Position numbers and translations under genes: made by a program. The notes under the pieces are model-generated. The model was given only the letters and a program-made list of their open reading frames with translations, was not told where the DNA came from and did not search any database. Positions 16,252 to 25,357 of a stretch of 64,000 nt of DNA are shown one piece after another. The first letter of the stretch is position 1. Every line of letters starts with the position of its first letter. The DNA lies in assembly GCA_016719165.1 (NCBI GenBank), contig JADKAJ010000001.1:1054001-1118000 (forward strand), given 5' to 3'. Source of the stretch: Chitinophagaceae bacterium. Lineage in GTDB: Bacteria; Bacteroidota; Bacteroidia; Chitinophagales; Chitinophagaceae.

Positions 16252-17493
16252 TCAATACAACATCCTGACCTTAATAGTAGCCTTTACATCCTTCAGTAAA
16301 TGCAGTGCCTGGGAAGAAAGTTTCTTGTCCACGTCCAATACCACATACCCGATATCTTCATTCGTCTTCAGGTATTGTCCTACAATATTGATATTATGTT
16401 TGGAAAGCTGTGTGTTAATGGCAGACAAAACACCCGGTACATTATTATGTATATGCAAAATACGATGGCTTCCCTCCTGTGGTGGTAATGCCAGGGCAGG
16501 TACAGTGTGAGAACCGAACGTAATTCCTTTTTCCAGGTAATTAAATAGCTTCACACTCACATCTTCCCCAATATTTTGTTGTGCTTCTTCTGTGCTGCCA
16601 CCGATATGCGGTGTCAAAATTACATTAGGAAGATCCTGCAGGGGAGTTTGGAAATGATCCCCGTTCTTTTCTGGTTCCCATGGATAAACATCGACAGCTG
16701 CCCCGCTGATATGGCCTTCCAATATTTCCTTTCGCAATGCTTCAAGGTCCACCACTTCTCCTCTCGCATAGTTCAAAAGAATAGCTCCTTTTTTAAAATG
16801 CTTAAGATGAGTCTTACTGATCAGGTTCTTAGTTTGATTTGTTTCGGGCACATGGAGTGTAACTACATCCGCCCTGCTTAACAATTCTTTTAATGATTTT
16901 GCATCTTCCGCATTACCCAACGGCAATTTTGTTTCCACATCATAAAAAATGACTTTCATTCCCAATGCTTCAGCCAGCACACTTACCTGGCTTCCGATAT
17001 TGCCATAACCAATTATCCCCAGTGTCTTTCCCCTTAATTCATAACTGCCTTTCGCATCTTTCATCCAGATACCTTTATGTGCTGCATTATTTTTATCTGG
17101 TATTCTTCTTATGAGCATGATAGCTGCACCAATGACCAGTTCAGCAACAGATCTTGTATTCGAATACGGGGCATTAAAAACAACAACCCCGTTTTTTGTT
17201 GCTGATTTCAGATCCACCTGGTTTACACCAATACAAAAACAACCAATTGCCTGTAATTTTTTCGCAGCATCAAGTATCTTTTTCGTTACCTGTGTCTTTG
17301 AACGAATACCCAGAATATGCACATCTTTTATTTCCTCAATTAATTGTTCTTCGGTCAGCGCTTTTGAAATTTTGTCTACCCTGACATAACCGTGATGACG
17401 GAAATTTTTAACTGCTGTGTCACTAATGTTCTCCAGAAAAAGTATCCTGATTTTTTCCTTTGGATAACTGGTGGTATTGCCTGCTTTTGTCAT
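16252..17493 (-). CDS. serA: D-3-phosphoglycerate dehydrogenase (ACT-domain type)
   Basis: This enzyme oxidises 3-phosphoglycerate to 3-phosphohydroxypyruvate, the first step of serine synthesis. The 413-residue length and domain order match the E. coli type: substrate-binding half (FLENISDTAVKNF), NAD-binding Rossmann domain (LGIIGYGNIGSQ), catalytic Arg in NYARGEVVD, Glu in the DVYPWEPE loop region and His in PHIGGSTEEAQ, then a C-terminal ACT domain (about 335-413, HIHNNVPGVLSAINTQLSKH) for allosteric inhibition by serine. The E. coli enzyme also reduces 2-oxoglutarate; whether this one does is not visible. Upstream is a 174-base region divergent from the serine hydrolase gene. Confidence 0.95.
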   Translation of the reverse strand: MTKAGNTTSYPKEKIRILFLENISDTAVKNFRHHGYVRVDKISKALTEEQLIEEIKDVHILGIRSKTQVTKKILDAAKKLQAIGCFCIGVNQVDLKSATKNGVVVFNAPYSNTRSVAELVIGAAIMLIRRIPDKNNAAHKGIWMKDAKGSYELRGKTLGIIGYGNIGSQVSVLAEALGMKVIFYDVETKLPLGNAEDAKSLKELLSRADVVTLHVPETNQTKNLISKTHLKHFKKGAILLNYARGEVVDLEALRKEILEGHISGAAVDVYPWEPEKNGDHFQTPLQDLPNVILTPHIGGSTEEAQQNIGEDVSVKLFNYLEKGITFGSHTVPALALPPQEGSHRILHIHNNVPGVLSAINTQLSKHNINIVGQYLKTNEDIGYVVLDVDKKLSSQALHLLKDVKATIKVRMLY

Positions 17494-17667
17494 ACAGCAA
17501 ATATACTACGTACAATTGAGCTCATTTTCTGTTTGACAATAAACTCACTGGAAAATGTTAACACTAACAGTTGTTTTGTATTAACATTTGTACCGCTGCT
17601 GGGGAAAACTATTATATTGCCCGGTATGCAGGGCTTCTATTTTTGTAAATAAACCCATAAATATCTG

Positions 17668-18930
17668 TTGAAGACTTTCCTTTACATCGTATTGCTGGTC
17701 TTTTTCAGTTATTGTTGTAATAATACTACCCGTGACAAAAAACCAGGAGAGGAAGATTCACTGCAATACTACCCGGTTACACCGGAAAAAATTGACCAGC
17801 AGGAATTCCGGGAATACTATCGGAGACTAACAGCCTTTTTCGATACCACTTTGCTCAGGAATAACAATTTCAATGGCAGTATACTGATCGCCAAAAGTGG
17901 TACAATCATCTATGAACGATATATAGGAAAAGCAGACCTGCGTAAAAAAGATACTATATCGGAAAATACGCCGCTACATATTGCTTCAACGAGCAAACCG
18001 TTTACTGGCATAGCTATTCTAAGACTTATACAGGAAGGGAAACTCTCCTTAAATGATACTATAACAAAATACTTTCCCACACTACCCTATCCCGGTATTA
18101 CCGTAAAAATGTTACTGAATCATCGCAGTGGGTTGCCCAACTATGTTCATTTCATGGATAAGACCAGCTGGAACAAAAAAGATTATGCCACCAACAAAGA
18201 TGTGTTAGGCATTATGATTAAGGATAAACCAAATATTAATTTTCAGCCGGGAAAAAGATTCAGCTATTGCAATACCAATTATATATTACTTGCAATGATT
18301 ATCGAGAGTATCACAGGCAAATCCTATCCTGATTATATGCAGCAAAAATTTTTCCAGCCATTGCAAATGAAAAATACTTACGTTTTTACCCTTAAGGATA
18401 CATTGACCGCAACTCCTTCATTCAATTATAACGGGAACTACTGGGACTATGATTTTTTAGACGGGACTTATGGTGATAAGAATATTTATACAACTCCAAA
18501 GGATCTGCTTAAATGGGACCAGGCTTTATATACTGATCAGCTTCTCAATAAATCATTACTCGATTCCGCATTTGCCCCCTACAGTTTTGAAAAGCCGTCT
18601 GTTCATAATTACGGACTTGGCTGGAGGCTTCAATTGTTGCCGAATGGTAAGAAAATTATATATCACTTTGGTAAATGGCACGGGTTTAATGCTGCGTTTG
18701 CAAGATTGACTGACGAAAAGGTCACTATTATTATCCTGGGGAACAGGTTTACCAGAAACATTTATAATACGGCTCATCTATGCTACGATATTTTTGGAAA
18801 CTACAGGCAAGAGGTTATAAAAGATGAAGAAGAAACAGACTCCGTCTCTTCTATGAAGACAGGGTTACCGTCACTAAGAAATACAAAATTTTCTTCAGGG
18901 AAAAATACCCGTAAGAACGTAAAGAATTAA
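17668..18930 (+). CDS. Serine hydrolase of the beta-lactamase class C / DD-peptidase fold (lipoprotein)
   Basis: The 420-residue protein is a putative SPII lipoprotein (FFSYC, Cys16) with the penicillin-binding fold. The SxxK motif is S107-T-S-K110, the YxN motif is in FSYCNTNYILL, and the third motif is the HxG of YHFGKWHG. Such proteins range from D-aminopeptidases and esterases to class C-like enzymes; substrate not predictable. The start must be TTG at 17668 because it alone gives the signal peptide (MKTFLYIVLLVFFSYC). The C-terminal 30 residues are Ser/Lys-rich. It is followed 42 bases later by nnr. Confidence 0.88.
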   Translation: MKTFLYIVLLVFFSYCCNNTTRDKKPGEEDSLQYYPVTPEKIDQQEFREYYRRLTAFFDTTLLRNNNFNGSILIAKSGTIIYERYIGKADLRKKDTISENTPLHIASTSKPFTGIAILRLIQEGKLSLNDTITKYFPTLPYPGITVKMLLNHRSGLPNYVHFMDKTSWNKKDYATNKDVLGIMIKDKPNINFQPGKRFSYCNTNYILLAMIIESITGKSYPDYMQQKFFQPLQMKNTYVFTLKDTLTATPSFNYNGNYWDYDFLDGTYGDKNIYTTPKDLLKWDQALYTDQLLNKSLLDSAFAPYSFEKPSVHNYGLGWRLQLLPNGKKIIYHFGKWHGFNAAFARLTDEKVTIIILGNRFTRNIYNTAHLCYDIFGNYRQEVIKDEEETDSVSSMKTGLPSLRNTKFSSGKNTRKNVKN

Positions 18931-18972
18931 GTCATCCTTTTTTTGGAAATAGTTTCTGACCTTTATACCTGT

Positions 18973-20487
18973 ATGAAAATTCTTTCTGCAGAGGAAATCC
19001 GGTTGTGGGATCAGTTTACTATTCAAAACGAACCCATCTCTTCCATTGACCTGATGGAAAGAGCAGCAATTGCTTGTGTGGATTGGCTGTTGAAAGAGTA
19101 TCCCGATGCCCCATCTTTTGGCATTTTCTGCGGCAAAGGCAATAATGGCGGGGATGGTCTTGCCATAGCAAGGTTGTTAATGGAAAAAGGCTTTTCAGTT
19201 ACCATTCATATTCTTGAATTTGGTCATAAAGGAACAGAGGATTTTCAAACCAACCTGGCGAGACTTCATCAATTCCCGAATGCGGACATCCATTTTGTTC
19301 AATCAGCACAAAATTTTCATCATTTTCCACCCGGACAGATTGTAATTGACGCATTATTTGGTTCAGGTTTGAACAGGGGCATTGAAGGAGTAACGGCACA
19401 ATTAGTTGAACATATCAATACTTCGGGTTGCGAAATTATTTCTGTCGATATTCCCAGCGGTTTGTTCACTGACCATTCCTCGAAAGGCAACTTATTTGTG
19501 CAGGCGAATCATACATTAAGTTTTCAATGTCTTAAGCCAGCATTCCTTTTCCCCGAAAATGACAAAGCAACCGGAGAAATTCAAATACTCGATATTGGCC
19601 TTCACCAGGATTTCTATAAGTCACTGAACAGCCGTTTTGAATTACTGGATGACACTATTATTCATTCTATTCATAAACCAAGAAATCGGTTTGCACATAA
19701 AGGTCACTATGGCCATGCATTATTGGTAGCGGGCAGCTATGGAAAAATTGGTGCTGCTGTCTTATCTGCCAAAGCTTGTTTGCGGAGTGGTGCCGGGTTA
19801 TTGACCTGTCATATACCATCATGTGGTTATTCCATTTTGCAAACTGCTGTTCCGGAAGCAATGGTAATGACCGATTTTAATTCATCATTTAATACAAAGC
19901 TTGAAGATGATCTAATGAAGTATGAAGGCATAGGTGTTGGACCGGGCATAGGTACTGCATCAGAGACTAAAATGATGCTGCGGGAAATTTTCGATACCTA
20001 CCGGAATCCGGTTGTGCTGGATGCTGACGCATTAAATATAATAGCATCACAGAAAGATTTATTGAATTTGGTGCCTGTGGGTTCTATCCTTACACCACAT
20101 CCCAAAGAGTTTGAACGGTTATTTGGTGAAGCCGCCAATGATTTTGACCGGGTACTGTTAGCCCTTGAAAAGGCGAAAGAGCTTAGTTCCATAATCATCC
20201 TGAAAGGGCATCATACTTTTATTGCCACACCCAACGGCCGTGGTTTCTTCAACAGTACCGGAAATCCCGGAATGGCCACAGCCGGCAGCGGTGATGTACT
20301 GGCAGGAATATTAACCGGTTTGCTGGCACAGGGTTATAGTTCCAGCGAAACTGCAGTTCTTGGTGTTTACCTGCATGGATTAGCCGGAGATATGGCAGCA
20401 AAAGAACTATCTATGGAAGCCATGGTAGCAGGTGATATCATCAACTTCCTTGGCATTGCTTTTCGGTTTTTACAACAGAATAATTGA
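18973..20487 (+). CDS. nnr: Bifunctional NAD(P)H-hydrate repair enzyme (epimerase / dehydratase)
   Basis: Nnr repairs hydrated NADH and NADPH: the N-terminal domain epimerises (R)-NAD(P)HX and the C-terminal domain dehydrates the S form using ADP or ATP. The 504 residues from ATG 18973 comprise YjeF_N (about 1-215, with CGKGNNGGDGLAIARLL and DALFGSGLNRG) and the C-terminal ribokinase-like YjeF_C domain (about 230-495, with HYGHALLVAGSYGKIGAA, VLDADALNI, TPHPKEF and the ATP-binding NPGMATAGSGDVLAGILTG). The frame is open from a TTG at 18943, but the MKILSAEEIRLWD start fits the family. Confidence 0.95.
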   Translation: MKILSAEEIRLWDQFTIQNEPISSIDLMERAAIACVDWLLKEYPDAPSFGIFCGKGNNGGDGLAIARLLMEKGFSVTIHILEFGHKGTEDFQTNLARLHQFPNADIHFVQSAQNFHHFPPGQIVIDALFGSGLNRGIEGVTAQLVEHINTSGCEIISVDIPSGLFTDHSSKGNLFVQANHTLSFQCLKPAFLFPENDKATGEIQILDIGLHQDFYKSLNSRFELLDDTIIHSIHKPRNRFAHKGHYGHALLVAGSYGKIGAAVLSAKACLRSGAGLLTCHIPSCGYSILQTAVPEAMVMTDFNSSFNTKLEDDLMKYEGIGVGPGIGTASETKMMLREIFDTYRNPVVLDADALNIIASQKDLLNLVPVGSILTPHPKEFERLFGEAANDFDRVLLALEKAKELSSIIILKGHHTFIATPNGRGFFNSTGNPGMATAGSGDVLAGILTGLLAQGYSSSETAVLGVYLHGLAGDMAAKELSMEAMVAGDIINFLGIAFRFLQQNN

Positions 20488-20652
20488 TGCCGGTCAAACA
20501 TCCCTGTAGCCCCTGTTTATCAGGTTTTTGGCCATTTTGACCCAATTTTCCAATTCCTTGTATCCCCATTCCAAATTTGCCACTCAACCCCTATCTTTGC
20601 CGCCCGGCCAAATGGCCGGTTTTCATTAAATCTTGATTAAGAATCAACTCTT

Positions 20653-22899
20653 ATGGACAAATTGATTTATCTGGTGCCCGTAATGGGACTCATTGGATTG
20701 CTTTATACCCTTGTAAAGTTCAATTGGGTTTCCAAGCAAGATGCCGGCAATGACCGTATGAAAGAAATCAGCACCTACATTGCTGAAGGTGCAATGGCAT
20801 TTCTGAAGGCTGAGTGGAAAATACTTGGCTATTTCGTAGTAATAGTTGGTATTCTGCTGGCTGTAATGGCTTCTTCAAATCCTCATTCACATTGGCTGAT
20901 TGCGGTAGCATTTGTTGCTGGTGCTGTATTCAGCGCCACTGCCGGATATATAGGTATGAAAGCTGCTACTAAAGCCAATGTACGCACTGCACATGCAGCC
21001 CGTACCAGCCTTAGTAAAGCATTAAATGTTTCATTCACCGGTGGTGCAGTCATGGGAATGGGAGTTTCCGGTCTTGCTGTATTGGGTTTGGGAGGTTTAT
21101 ATATCATTTTGAAACAGGTTTTTGCACCTGATTCAGCTGTTAATTCAGATGAAATGATCAGGACCATTGAAGTTTTAACTGGTTTTTCGCTGGGTGCAGA
21201 ATCTATTGCCTTATTTGCCCGTGTTGGGGGCGGTATCTATACAAAAGCTGCCGACGTAGGTGCAGACCTGGTGGGTAAAGTGGAAGCTGGTATTCCGGAA
21301 GATGACCCCAGAAACCCTGCGACAATTGCCGACAATGTTGGTGACAACGTAGGTGATGTGGCTGGGATGGGTGCCGACCTTTTTGGTTCTTATGTTGCAA
21401 CTGTGCTGGCCACTATCGTGTTGGGCCAGCAAACAACTGTTGTTTTCGGTGATGATCTTTTAGGAGGATTCTCCCCTATTATATTACCAATGCTTATCGC
21501 AGGGGTGGGTATTATTTTTTCCATCATAGGTACTTTATTTGTTCGTGTAAGTGATTCCGCAGGTATCAGTACAGATGTGGTGCAAAAAGCACTGAATATG
21601 GGTAACTGGGGATCTATTGTTTTAACGGCTGGTGCTTCTGCCGGGTTAGTATATTTCATTCTACCGGAAGCCATGGAGCTCAGAGGTGTAATGTTTACCA
21701 AATGGGGTGTACTAGGCGCCATCGGTGTTGGTCTGCTGGTAGGTGCTTTGATGAGTATCATTACTGAATACTACACTGCGATGGGCAAAGGCCCTGTTAA
21801 ATCTATCATTAAACAATCATCAACAGGTCATGCTACTAATGTAATTGGTGGTTTGGCGGTAGGGATGGAATCCACTTTCCTTCCAATACTTGTATTGGCT
21901 GGTGGAATCTGGGGCTCCTATCAATTTGCAGGATTGTATGGTGTGGCAATTGCAGCCGCTGGAATGATGGCTACAACTGCTATGCAGCTTGCAATTGATG
22001 CTTTCGGTCCTATTGCTGATAATGCCGGTGGTATTGCAGAAATGAGTGAATTGCCTAAAGAAGTACGGGAAAAAACTGACGTATTGGATGCTGTGGGTAA
22101 CACTACAGCTGCTACCGGAAAAGGTTTTGCTATTGCTTCTGCTGCATTAACAGCACTAGCATTGTTTGCTGCTTTTGTGGGTGTTGCCATGCCCGATAAT
22201 CAACATATAGATATTTATAAGGCAGATGTATTAGCCTCATTATTTGTTGGTGGAATGATACCCTTCATATTTTCGTCACTGGCTATCCGGGCAGTGGGTC
22301 AGGCTGCGATGGCAATGGTAGAAGAAGTTCGCCGCCAGTTTCGTACTATTCCAGGTATTATGGAAGGTACGGGTAAACCTGAATATGATAAATGCGTAGC
22401 CATTTCTACACAGGCCTCTATCAAAAAAATGATGTTACCGGGTGCTATCACTATCATTTCTCCGTTGATCATTGGTTTCCTGTTAGGTCCGGAAGCACTT
22501 GGTGGTTTTCTGGCAGGTGCAACGGTGAGTGGAGTATTGATGGGAATGTTCCAGAATAATGCAGGTGGCGCCTGGGATAATGCAAAGAAATCTTTTGAAA
22601 AAGGGGTAGAAATAAATGGAGAGATGTATTACAAAAAATCGGAGCCTCATAAAGCTTCTGTTACTGGTGATACTGTAGGTGATCCTTTTAAAGATACTTC
22701 CGGACCTTCAATGAATATTTTGATTAAATTGATGTCAATAGTTTCATTGGTCATTGCTCCTACCCTGGCACAAATAAATGCAAAGAAAGTGGAAGTACCC
22801 GTAGTACCGGAAGCCCCTAAGCCTATGGGAAAAGAATTTAAAATAAAATCTGAGCCAATGGCCGCTATTAACAAAGCCAATACTGTTCAGTATCAATAA
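20653..22899 (+). CDS. hppA: K+-dependent membrane-bound (ion-pumping) pyrophosphatase
   Basis: This integral membrane enzyme couples pyrophosphate hydrolysis to export of H+ and/or Na+. The 748 residues span about 16 helices with the catalytic loops DVGADLVGKVE (201-211) and DDPRNPATIADNVGDNVGD (217-235). At the K+-dependence site the sequence is GNTTAATGKG, with Ala486 and Gly489 at the positions that are Lys and Thr in K+-independent enzymes, so it belongs to the K+-dependent branch. Members of that branch in Bacteroidota include Na+ and dual Na+/H+ pumps; which ion is moved cannot be read here. The C-terminal tail is charged. A terminator follows. Confidence 0.97.
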   Translation: MDKLIYLVPVMGLIGLLYTLVKFNWVSKQDAGNDRMKEISTYIAEGAMAFLKAEWKILGYFVVIVGILLAVMASSNPHSHWLIAVAFVAGAVFSATAGYIGMKAATKANVRTAHAARTSLSKALNVSFTGGAVMGMGVSGLAVLGLGGLYIILKQVFAPDSAVNSDEMIRTIEVLTGFSLGAESIALFARVGGGIYTKAADVGADLVGKVEAGIPEDDPRNPATIADNVGDNVGDVAGMGADLFGSYVATVLATIVLGQQTTVVFGDDLLGGFSPIILPMLIAGVGIIFSIIGTLFVRVSDSAGISTDVVQKALNMGNWGSIVLTAGASAGLVYFILPEAMELRGVMFTKWGVLGAIGVGLLVGALMSIITEYYTAMGKGPVKSIIKQSSTGHATNVIGGLAVGMESTFLPILVLAGGIWGSYQFAGLYGVAIAAAGMMATTAMQLAIDAFGPIADNAGGIAEMSELPKEVREKTDVLDAVGNTTAATGKGFAIASAALTALALFAAFVGVAMPDNQHIDIYKADVLASLFVGGMIPFIFSSLAIRAVGQAAMAMVEEVRRQFRTIPGIMEGTGKPEYDKCVAISTQASIKKMMLPGAITIISPLIIGFLLGPEALGGFLAGATVSGVLMGMFQNNAGGAWDNAKKSFEKGVEINGEMYYKKSEPHKASVTGDTVGDPFKDTSGPSMNILIKLMSIVSLVIAPTLAQINAKKVEVPVVPEAPKPMGKEFKIKSEPMAAINKANTVQYQ

Positions 22900-22926
22900 T
22901 ACAAGAGCTTAATCAGAACCATTAAT

Positions 22927-22962
22927 TAAGTCCCGCTGTTTCTACAGTGGGGCTTATTTTTT
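22927..22962 (+). terminator. Intrinsic terminator after hppA
   Basis: A 12-bp stem (TAAGTCCCGCTG at 22927-22938 and CAGTGGGGCTTA at 22945-22956, two G-T wobbles) is followed by six Ts. It starts 28 bases after the hppA stop. Confidence 0.8.
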
Positions 22963-23162
22963 GTAACCTAATTGCGAACCTTAGCACGATCCAGGGAAAA
23001 TAATTTTTATTTTGGGATTTATATTCCTTACAGATTCACTAAGAATATTTTATTTAAAAAAATAGCTAATTGAAAAAAATCAAGCTAAAACGTAACCATT
23101 TCCCTATTTCCACGTCCCATCCTTAACAGGTGTTAAAAAAGCCTAAAAATAGTTACTGTGTA

Positions 23163-23191
23163 TTTGTCTTACGAAATTAGTCGTATATTCG
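23163..23191 (+). promoter_or_regulatory. blaI-like promoter with overlapping candidate operator
   Basis: TTTG (23163-23166) and TATATTCG (23184-23191, one mismatch to TAnnTTTG) are 17 bases apart, a good Bacteroidota promoter. The spacer is filled by a palindrome, TACGA-AATTAG-TCGTA (23170-23185), which overlaps the first bases of the -7 element. BlaI/MecI repressors bind symmetrical TACxA-type sites; autorepression is inferred. Confidence 0.6.
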
Positions 23192-23209
23192 GGTCAAAAT
23201 CGTAATACT

Positions 23210-23599
23210 ATGTCAGCGCCAAAATTGATAAAGCCTACCGAAAGCGAACTGGAAATTCTCCAGATCCTCTGGACGAAAGGAACGGCCACGGTCAGGGATG
23301 TGCATGAAGAACTGGCACAGACCAAAGATGTTGGCTATACGACCACCCTTAAACTGATGCAGATAATGAATGAAAAAGGCATAGTAAAAAGGGATGATTC
23401 AATGCGTACCCATGTGTACCAGGCTGCTGTGAATAAGGAAAAAACACAAAAACACCTGTTAGGTAAAATAATTGATAATCTTTTTGGAGGCTCCCCCACC
23501 CAACTCGTCATACAGGCTTTGGGTGATGAAAGCCATAAGGCAAGTCCTGAGGAATTGGAAAAGATCCAGGCCTTACTGGATAGTCTTAAAAAACAATAA
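23210..23599 (+). CDS. BlaI/MecI/CopY-family transcriptional repressor
   Basis: The 129-residue protein is a winged-helix repressor: KPTESELEILQILWTKGTATVRDVHEEL (helices 1-3), a wing with YTTTLKLMQIMNEKGIVKR, then a C-terminal dimerisation helix bundle. The family represses its own operon and is inactivated by proteolysis by the partner M56 peptidase. That peptidase gene starts two bases downstream, as in blaR1-blaI and mecR1-mecI operons. A palindrome sits inside the upstream promoter. Target genes outside this operon cannot be seen; there is no beta-lactamase gene of the mobile classes here. Confidence 0.93.
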   Translation: MSAPKLIKPTESELEILQILWTKGTATVRDVHEELAQTKDVGYTTTLKLMQIMNEKGIVKRDDSMRTHVYQAAVNKEKTQKHLLGKIIDNLFGGSPTQLVIQALGDESHKASPEELEKIQALLDSLKKQ

Positions 23600-23601
23600 C
23601 C

Positions 23602-25317
23602 ATGACCGGCATCCAGCTGCACTTACTGCAATCACTTGGCTGGGCTGTACTCAACAGCCTCTGGCAAATGGCTCTTTTATGGGTCATCTATATGATTGTA
23701 CTGGCAATAATCAAAAATTTAAGGCATTCATCTAAGAGCATTTTGGCTTCGGGCCTGCTTTTCGCAGGGTTTTTATGGTTCGTCTACACATTTATTATCG
23801 TTTATAACAAAATAATTACAGGTGAGGCTGTTGGTGAGTCAGTTACCATAAGTAGCGGAACATATAGCTGGTTGTTGCAAAGTCTTCCTTTTATTTCTGT
23901 AGCTTATCTTTTATTATTAACCCTTCCGGTTTTACGTTTTATCCGCAACTATCGTTATGTGCAGGTAATCAGGAAATACGGACTTACCAAGATCAATGTG
24001 GACTGGAAAATATTCGTCCGCAATGTAGCGGCCAGAATGGGTATTAAAAAGCCTGTTCAGATATGGGTTTCTGAATTTGTGTCATCCCCTGTAACTATCG
24101 GTTTTTTAAAACCAGTGATTCTTGTACCATTAGCAGCTATCAGTCATTTAACACCGCATCAACTGGAGGCTGTATTATTGCATGAACTGGCGCATATCAG
24201 GAGATACGATTACCTGGTTAACCTCCTGATCAATTTTATTCAAACTATTCTTTACTTTAACCCGTTTGTAAAAGCATTTGTGAAGATTGTAGAAAGAGAA
24301 AGAGAAAAAAGCTGTGATGAAATGGTATTACAGTTCCAGTATGATTCACATCAATATGCTTCTGCCCTTCTGCTCCTGGAAAAAACAAACTATCAGCAAA
24401 AGGCACTCATCATCTCAGCGGGTGGTAATAAAAATGACCTGCTGCACCGCATTGAAACTATCATAGGCATTCAAAAAAAACAAACGCTGTCAGCCAATAA
24501 AATAGCCGGATTGCTGTCAGCTATTATCTGCATTCTTGCACTGAACCTTTTACTATTATTACCCGGTAAAGAATCCAACAGGAATAAGACAACTGCATAC
24601 TCAGAAATTTTTTCGCCATTTAGTTTCATTACTGAGGGTGCCGGTGAACAAAATGATGAAGCTGAAGCGGGAAATAAAAAGTCAGCTTTAACTATTTTTG
24701 ATTCAAAAAATCTGGCTGCAACTACTGATGTTCAATCTCCGGCAACACCAATTGAACCACCCCCTAACACCCCATTGATCAGCGAACAAAACCTGCAGGA
24801 TATTTCTTCATTGGCCTACAAACTGGCAGGTTTTGAAGAAGTAAATATTCCTGTCTTAAAAAAATACCAGGAACAGCAGGTAAAGGACGCTTTGGCTGCA
24901 TCAAAAAAAGTATTGGAAAGTTCTCAATGGAAGTTGGTAGAAAAAAGTATAGCAGATGCTTTTTCAGAAAGGGAAAAGGAGGAAATAAAATCTGTGTATG
25001 AAAAAGAACTGGATAAATTTGACTGGAACAAATGGGAAAATAAACTAAAGCTTGCGTACGATAATATTGATTGGGACAAAGTAAACAATCAGCTCTCGAA
25101 TGCTATCAACCAGATACGGGTAGACAGCCTGCAAAGAGTATACAACGATGTGGCTGTTAAACTGAATGCGATTGAAAAAGAGCTTTCCCTCAATAAAGTA
25201 AAAAGTATACCCGATACAGATATTTCCTTGAAAACTGTAGAAGAAAAGAAAACAAAAGTACAGCAGACATTAAATACACTGAAAGCTATACGCAATAAGA
25301 AGATTGTTCACCTCTGA
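23602..25317 (+). CDS. M56 (BlaR1-type) membrane metallopeptidase without a penicillin-binding sensor
   Basis: The 571-residue protein has four membrane helices at about 23-39, 50-68, 92-112 and 297-316, with the peptidase domain (about 115-290) between helices 3 and 4. The zinc motif is H194-E-L-A-H198, and the downstream RERE-KSCDEMV segment supplies the third ligand Glu. The C-terminal region after helix 4 (317-571) has no SxxK penicillin-sensor domain. It carries a Pro/Thr-rich linker and a charged helical stretch with DWNKWENKL and DWDKVNNQL repeats. It is operonic with the BlaI-like repressor. The peptidase is expected to cleave that repressor in response to an unknown envelope signal. 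Confidence 0.9.
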   Translation: MTGIQLHLLQSLGWAVLNSLWQMALLWVIYMIVLAIIKNLRHSSKSILASGLLFAGFLWFVYTFIIVYNKIITGEAVGESVTISSGTYSWLLQSLPFISVAYLLLLTLPVLRFIRNYRYVQVIRKYGLTKINVDWKIFVRNVAARMGIKKPVQIWVSEFVSSPVTIGFLKPVILVPLAAISHLTPHQLEAVLLHELAHIRRYDYLVNLLINFIQTILYFNPFVKAFVKIVEREREKSCDEMVLQFQYDSHQYASALLLLEKTNYQQKALIISAGGNKNDLLHRIETIIGIQKKQTLSANKIAGLLSAIICILALNLLLLLPGKESNRNKTTAYSEIFSPFSFITEGAGEQNDEAEAGNKKSALTIFDSKNLAATTDVQSPATPIEPPPNTPLISEQNLQDISSLAYKLAGFEEVNIPVLKKYQEQQVKDALAASKKVLESSQWKLVEKSIADAFSEREKEEIKSVYEKELDKFDWNKWENKLKLAYDNIDWDKVNNQLSNAINQIRVDSLQRVYNDVAVKLNAIEKELSLNKVKSIPDTDISLKTVEEKKTKVQQTLNTLKAIRNKKIVHL

Positions 25318-25357
25318 GACTTCCCGCCTATAGATTTGTATTGAACCTTTAAAAGAA

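Noticed and set aside
20592..20599. TATCTTTG as hppA -7 element
   Set aside because: It fits TAnnTTTG, but the nearest TTTG is only 12 bases away, too short for a usual spacer; not called as a promoter.
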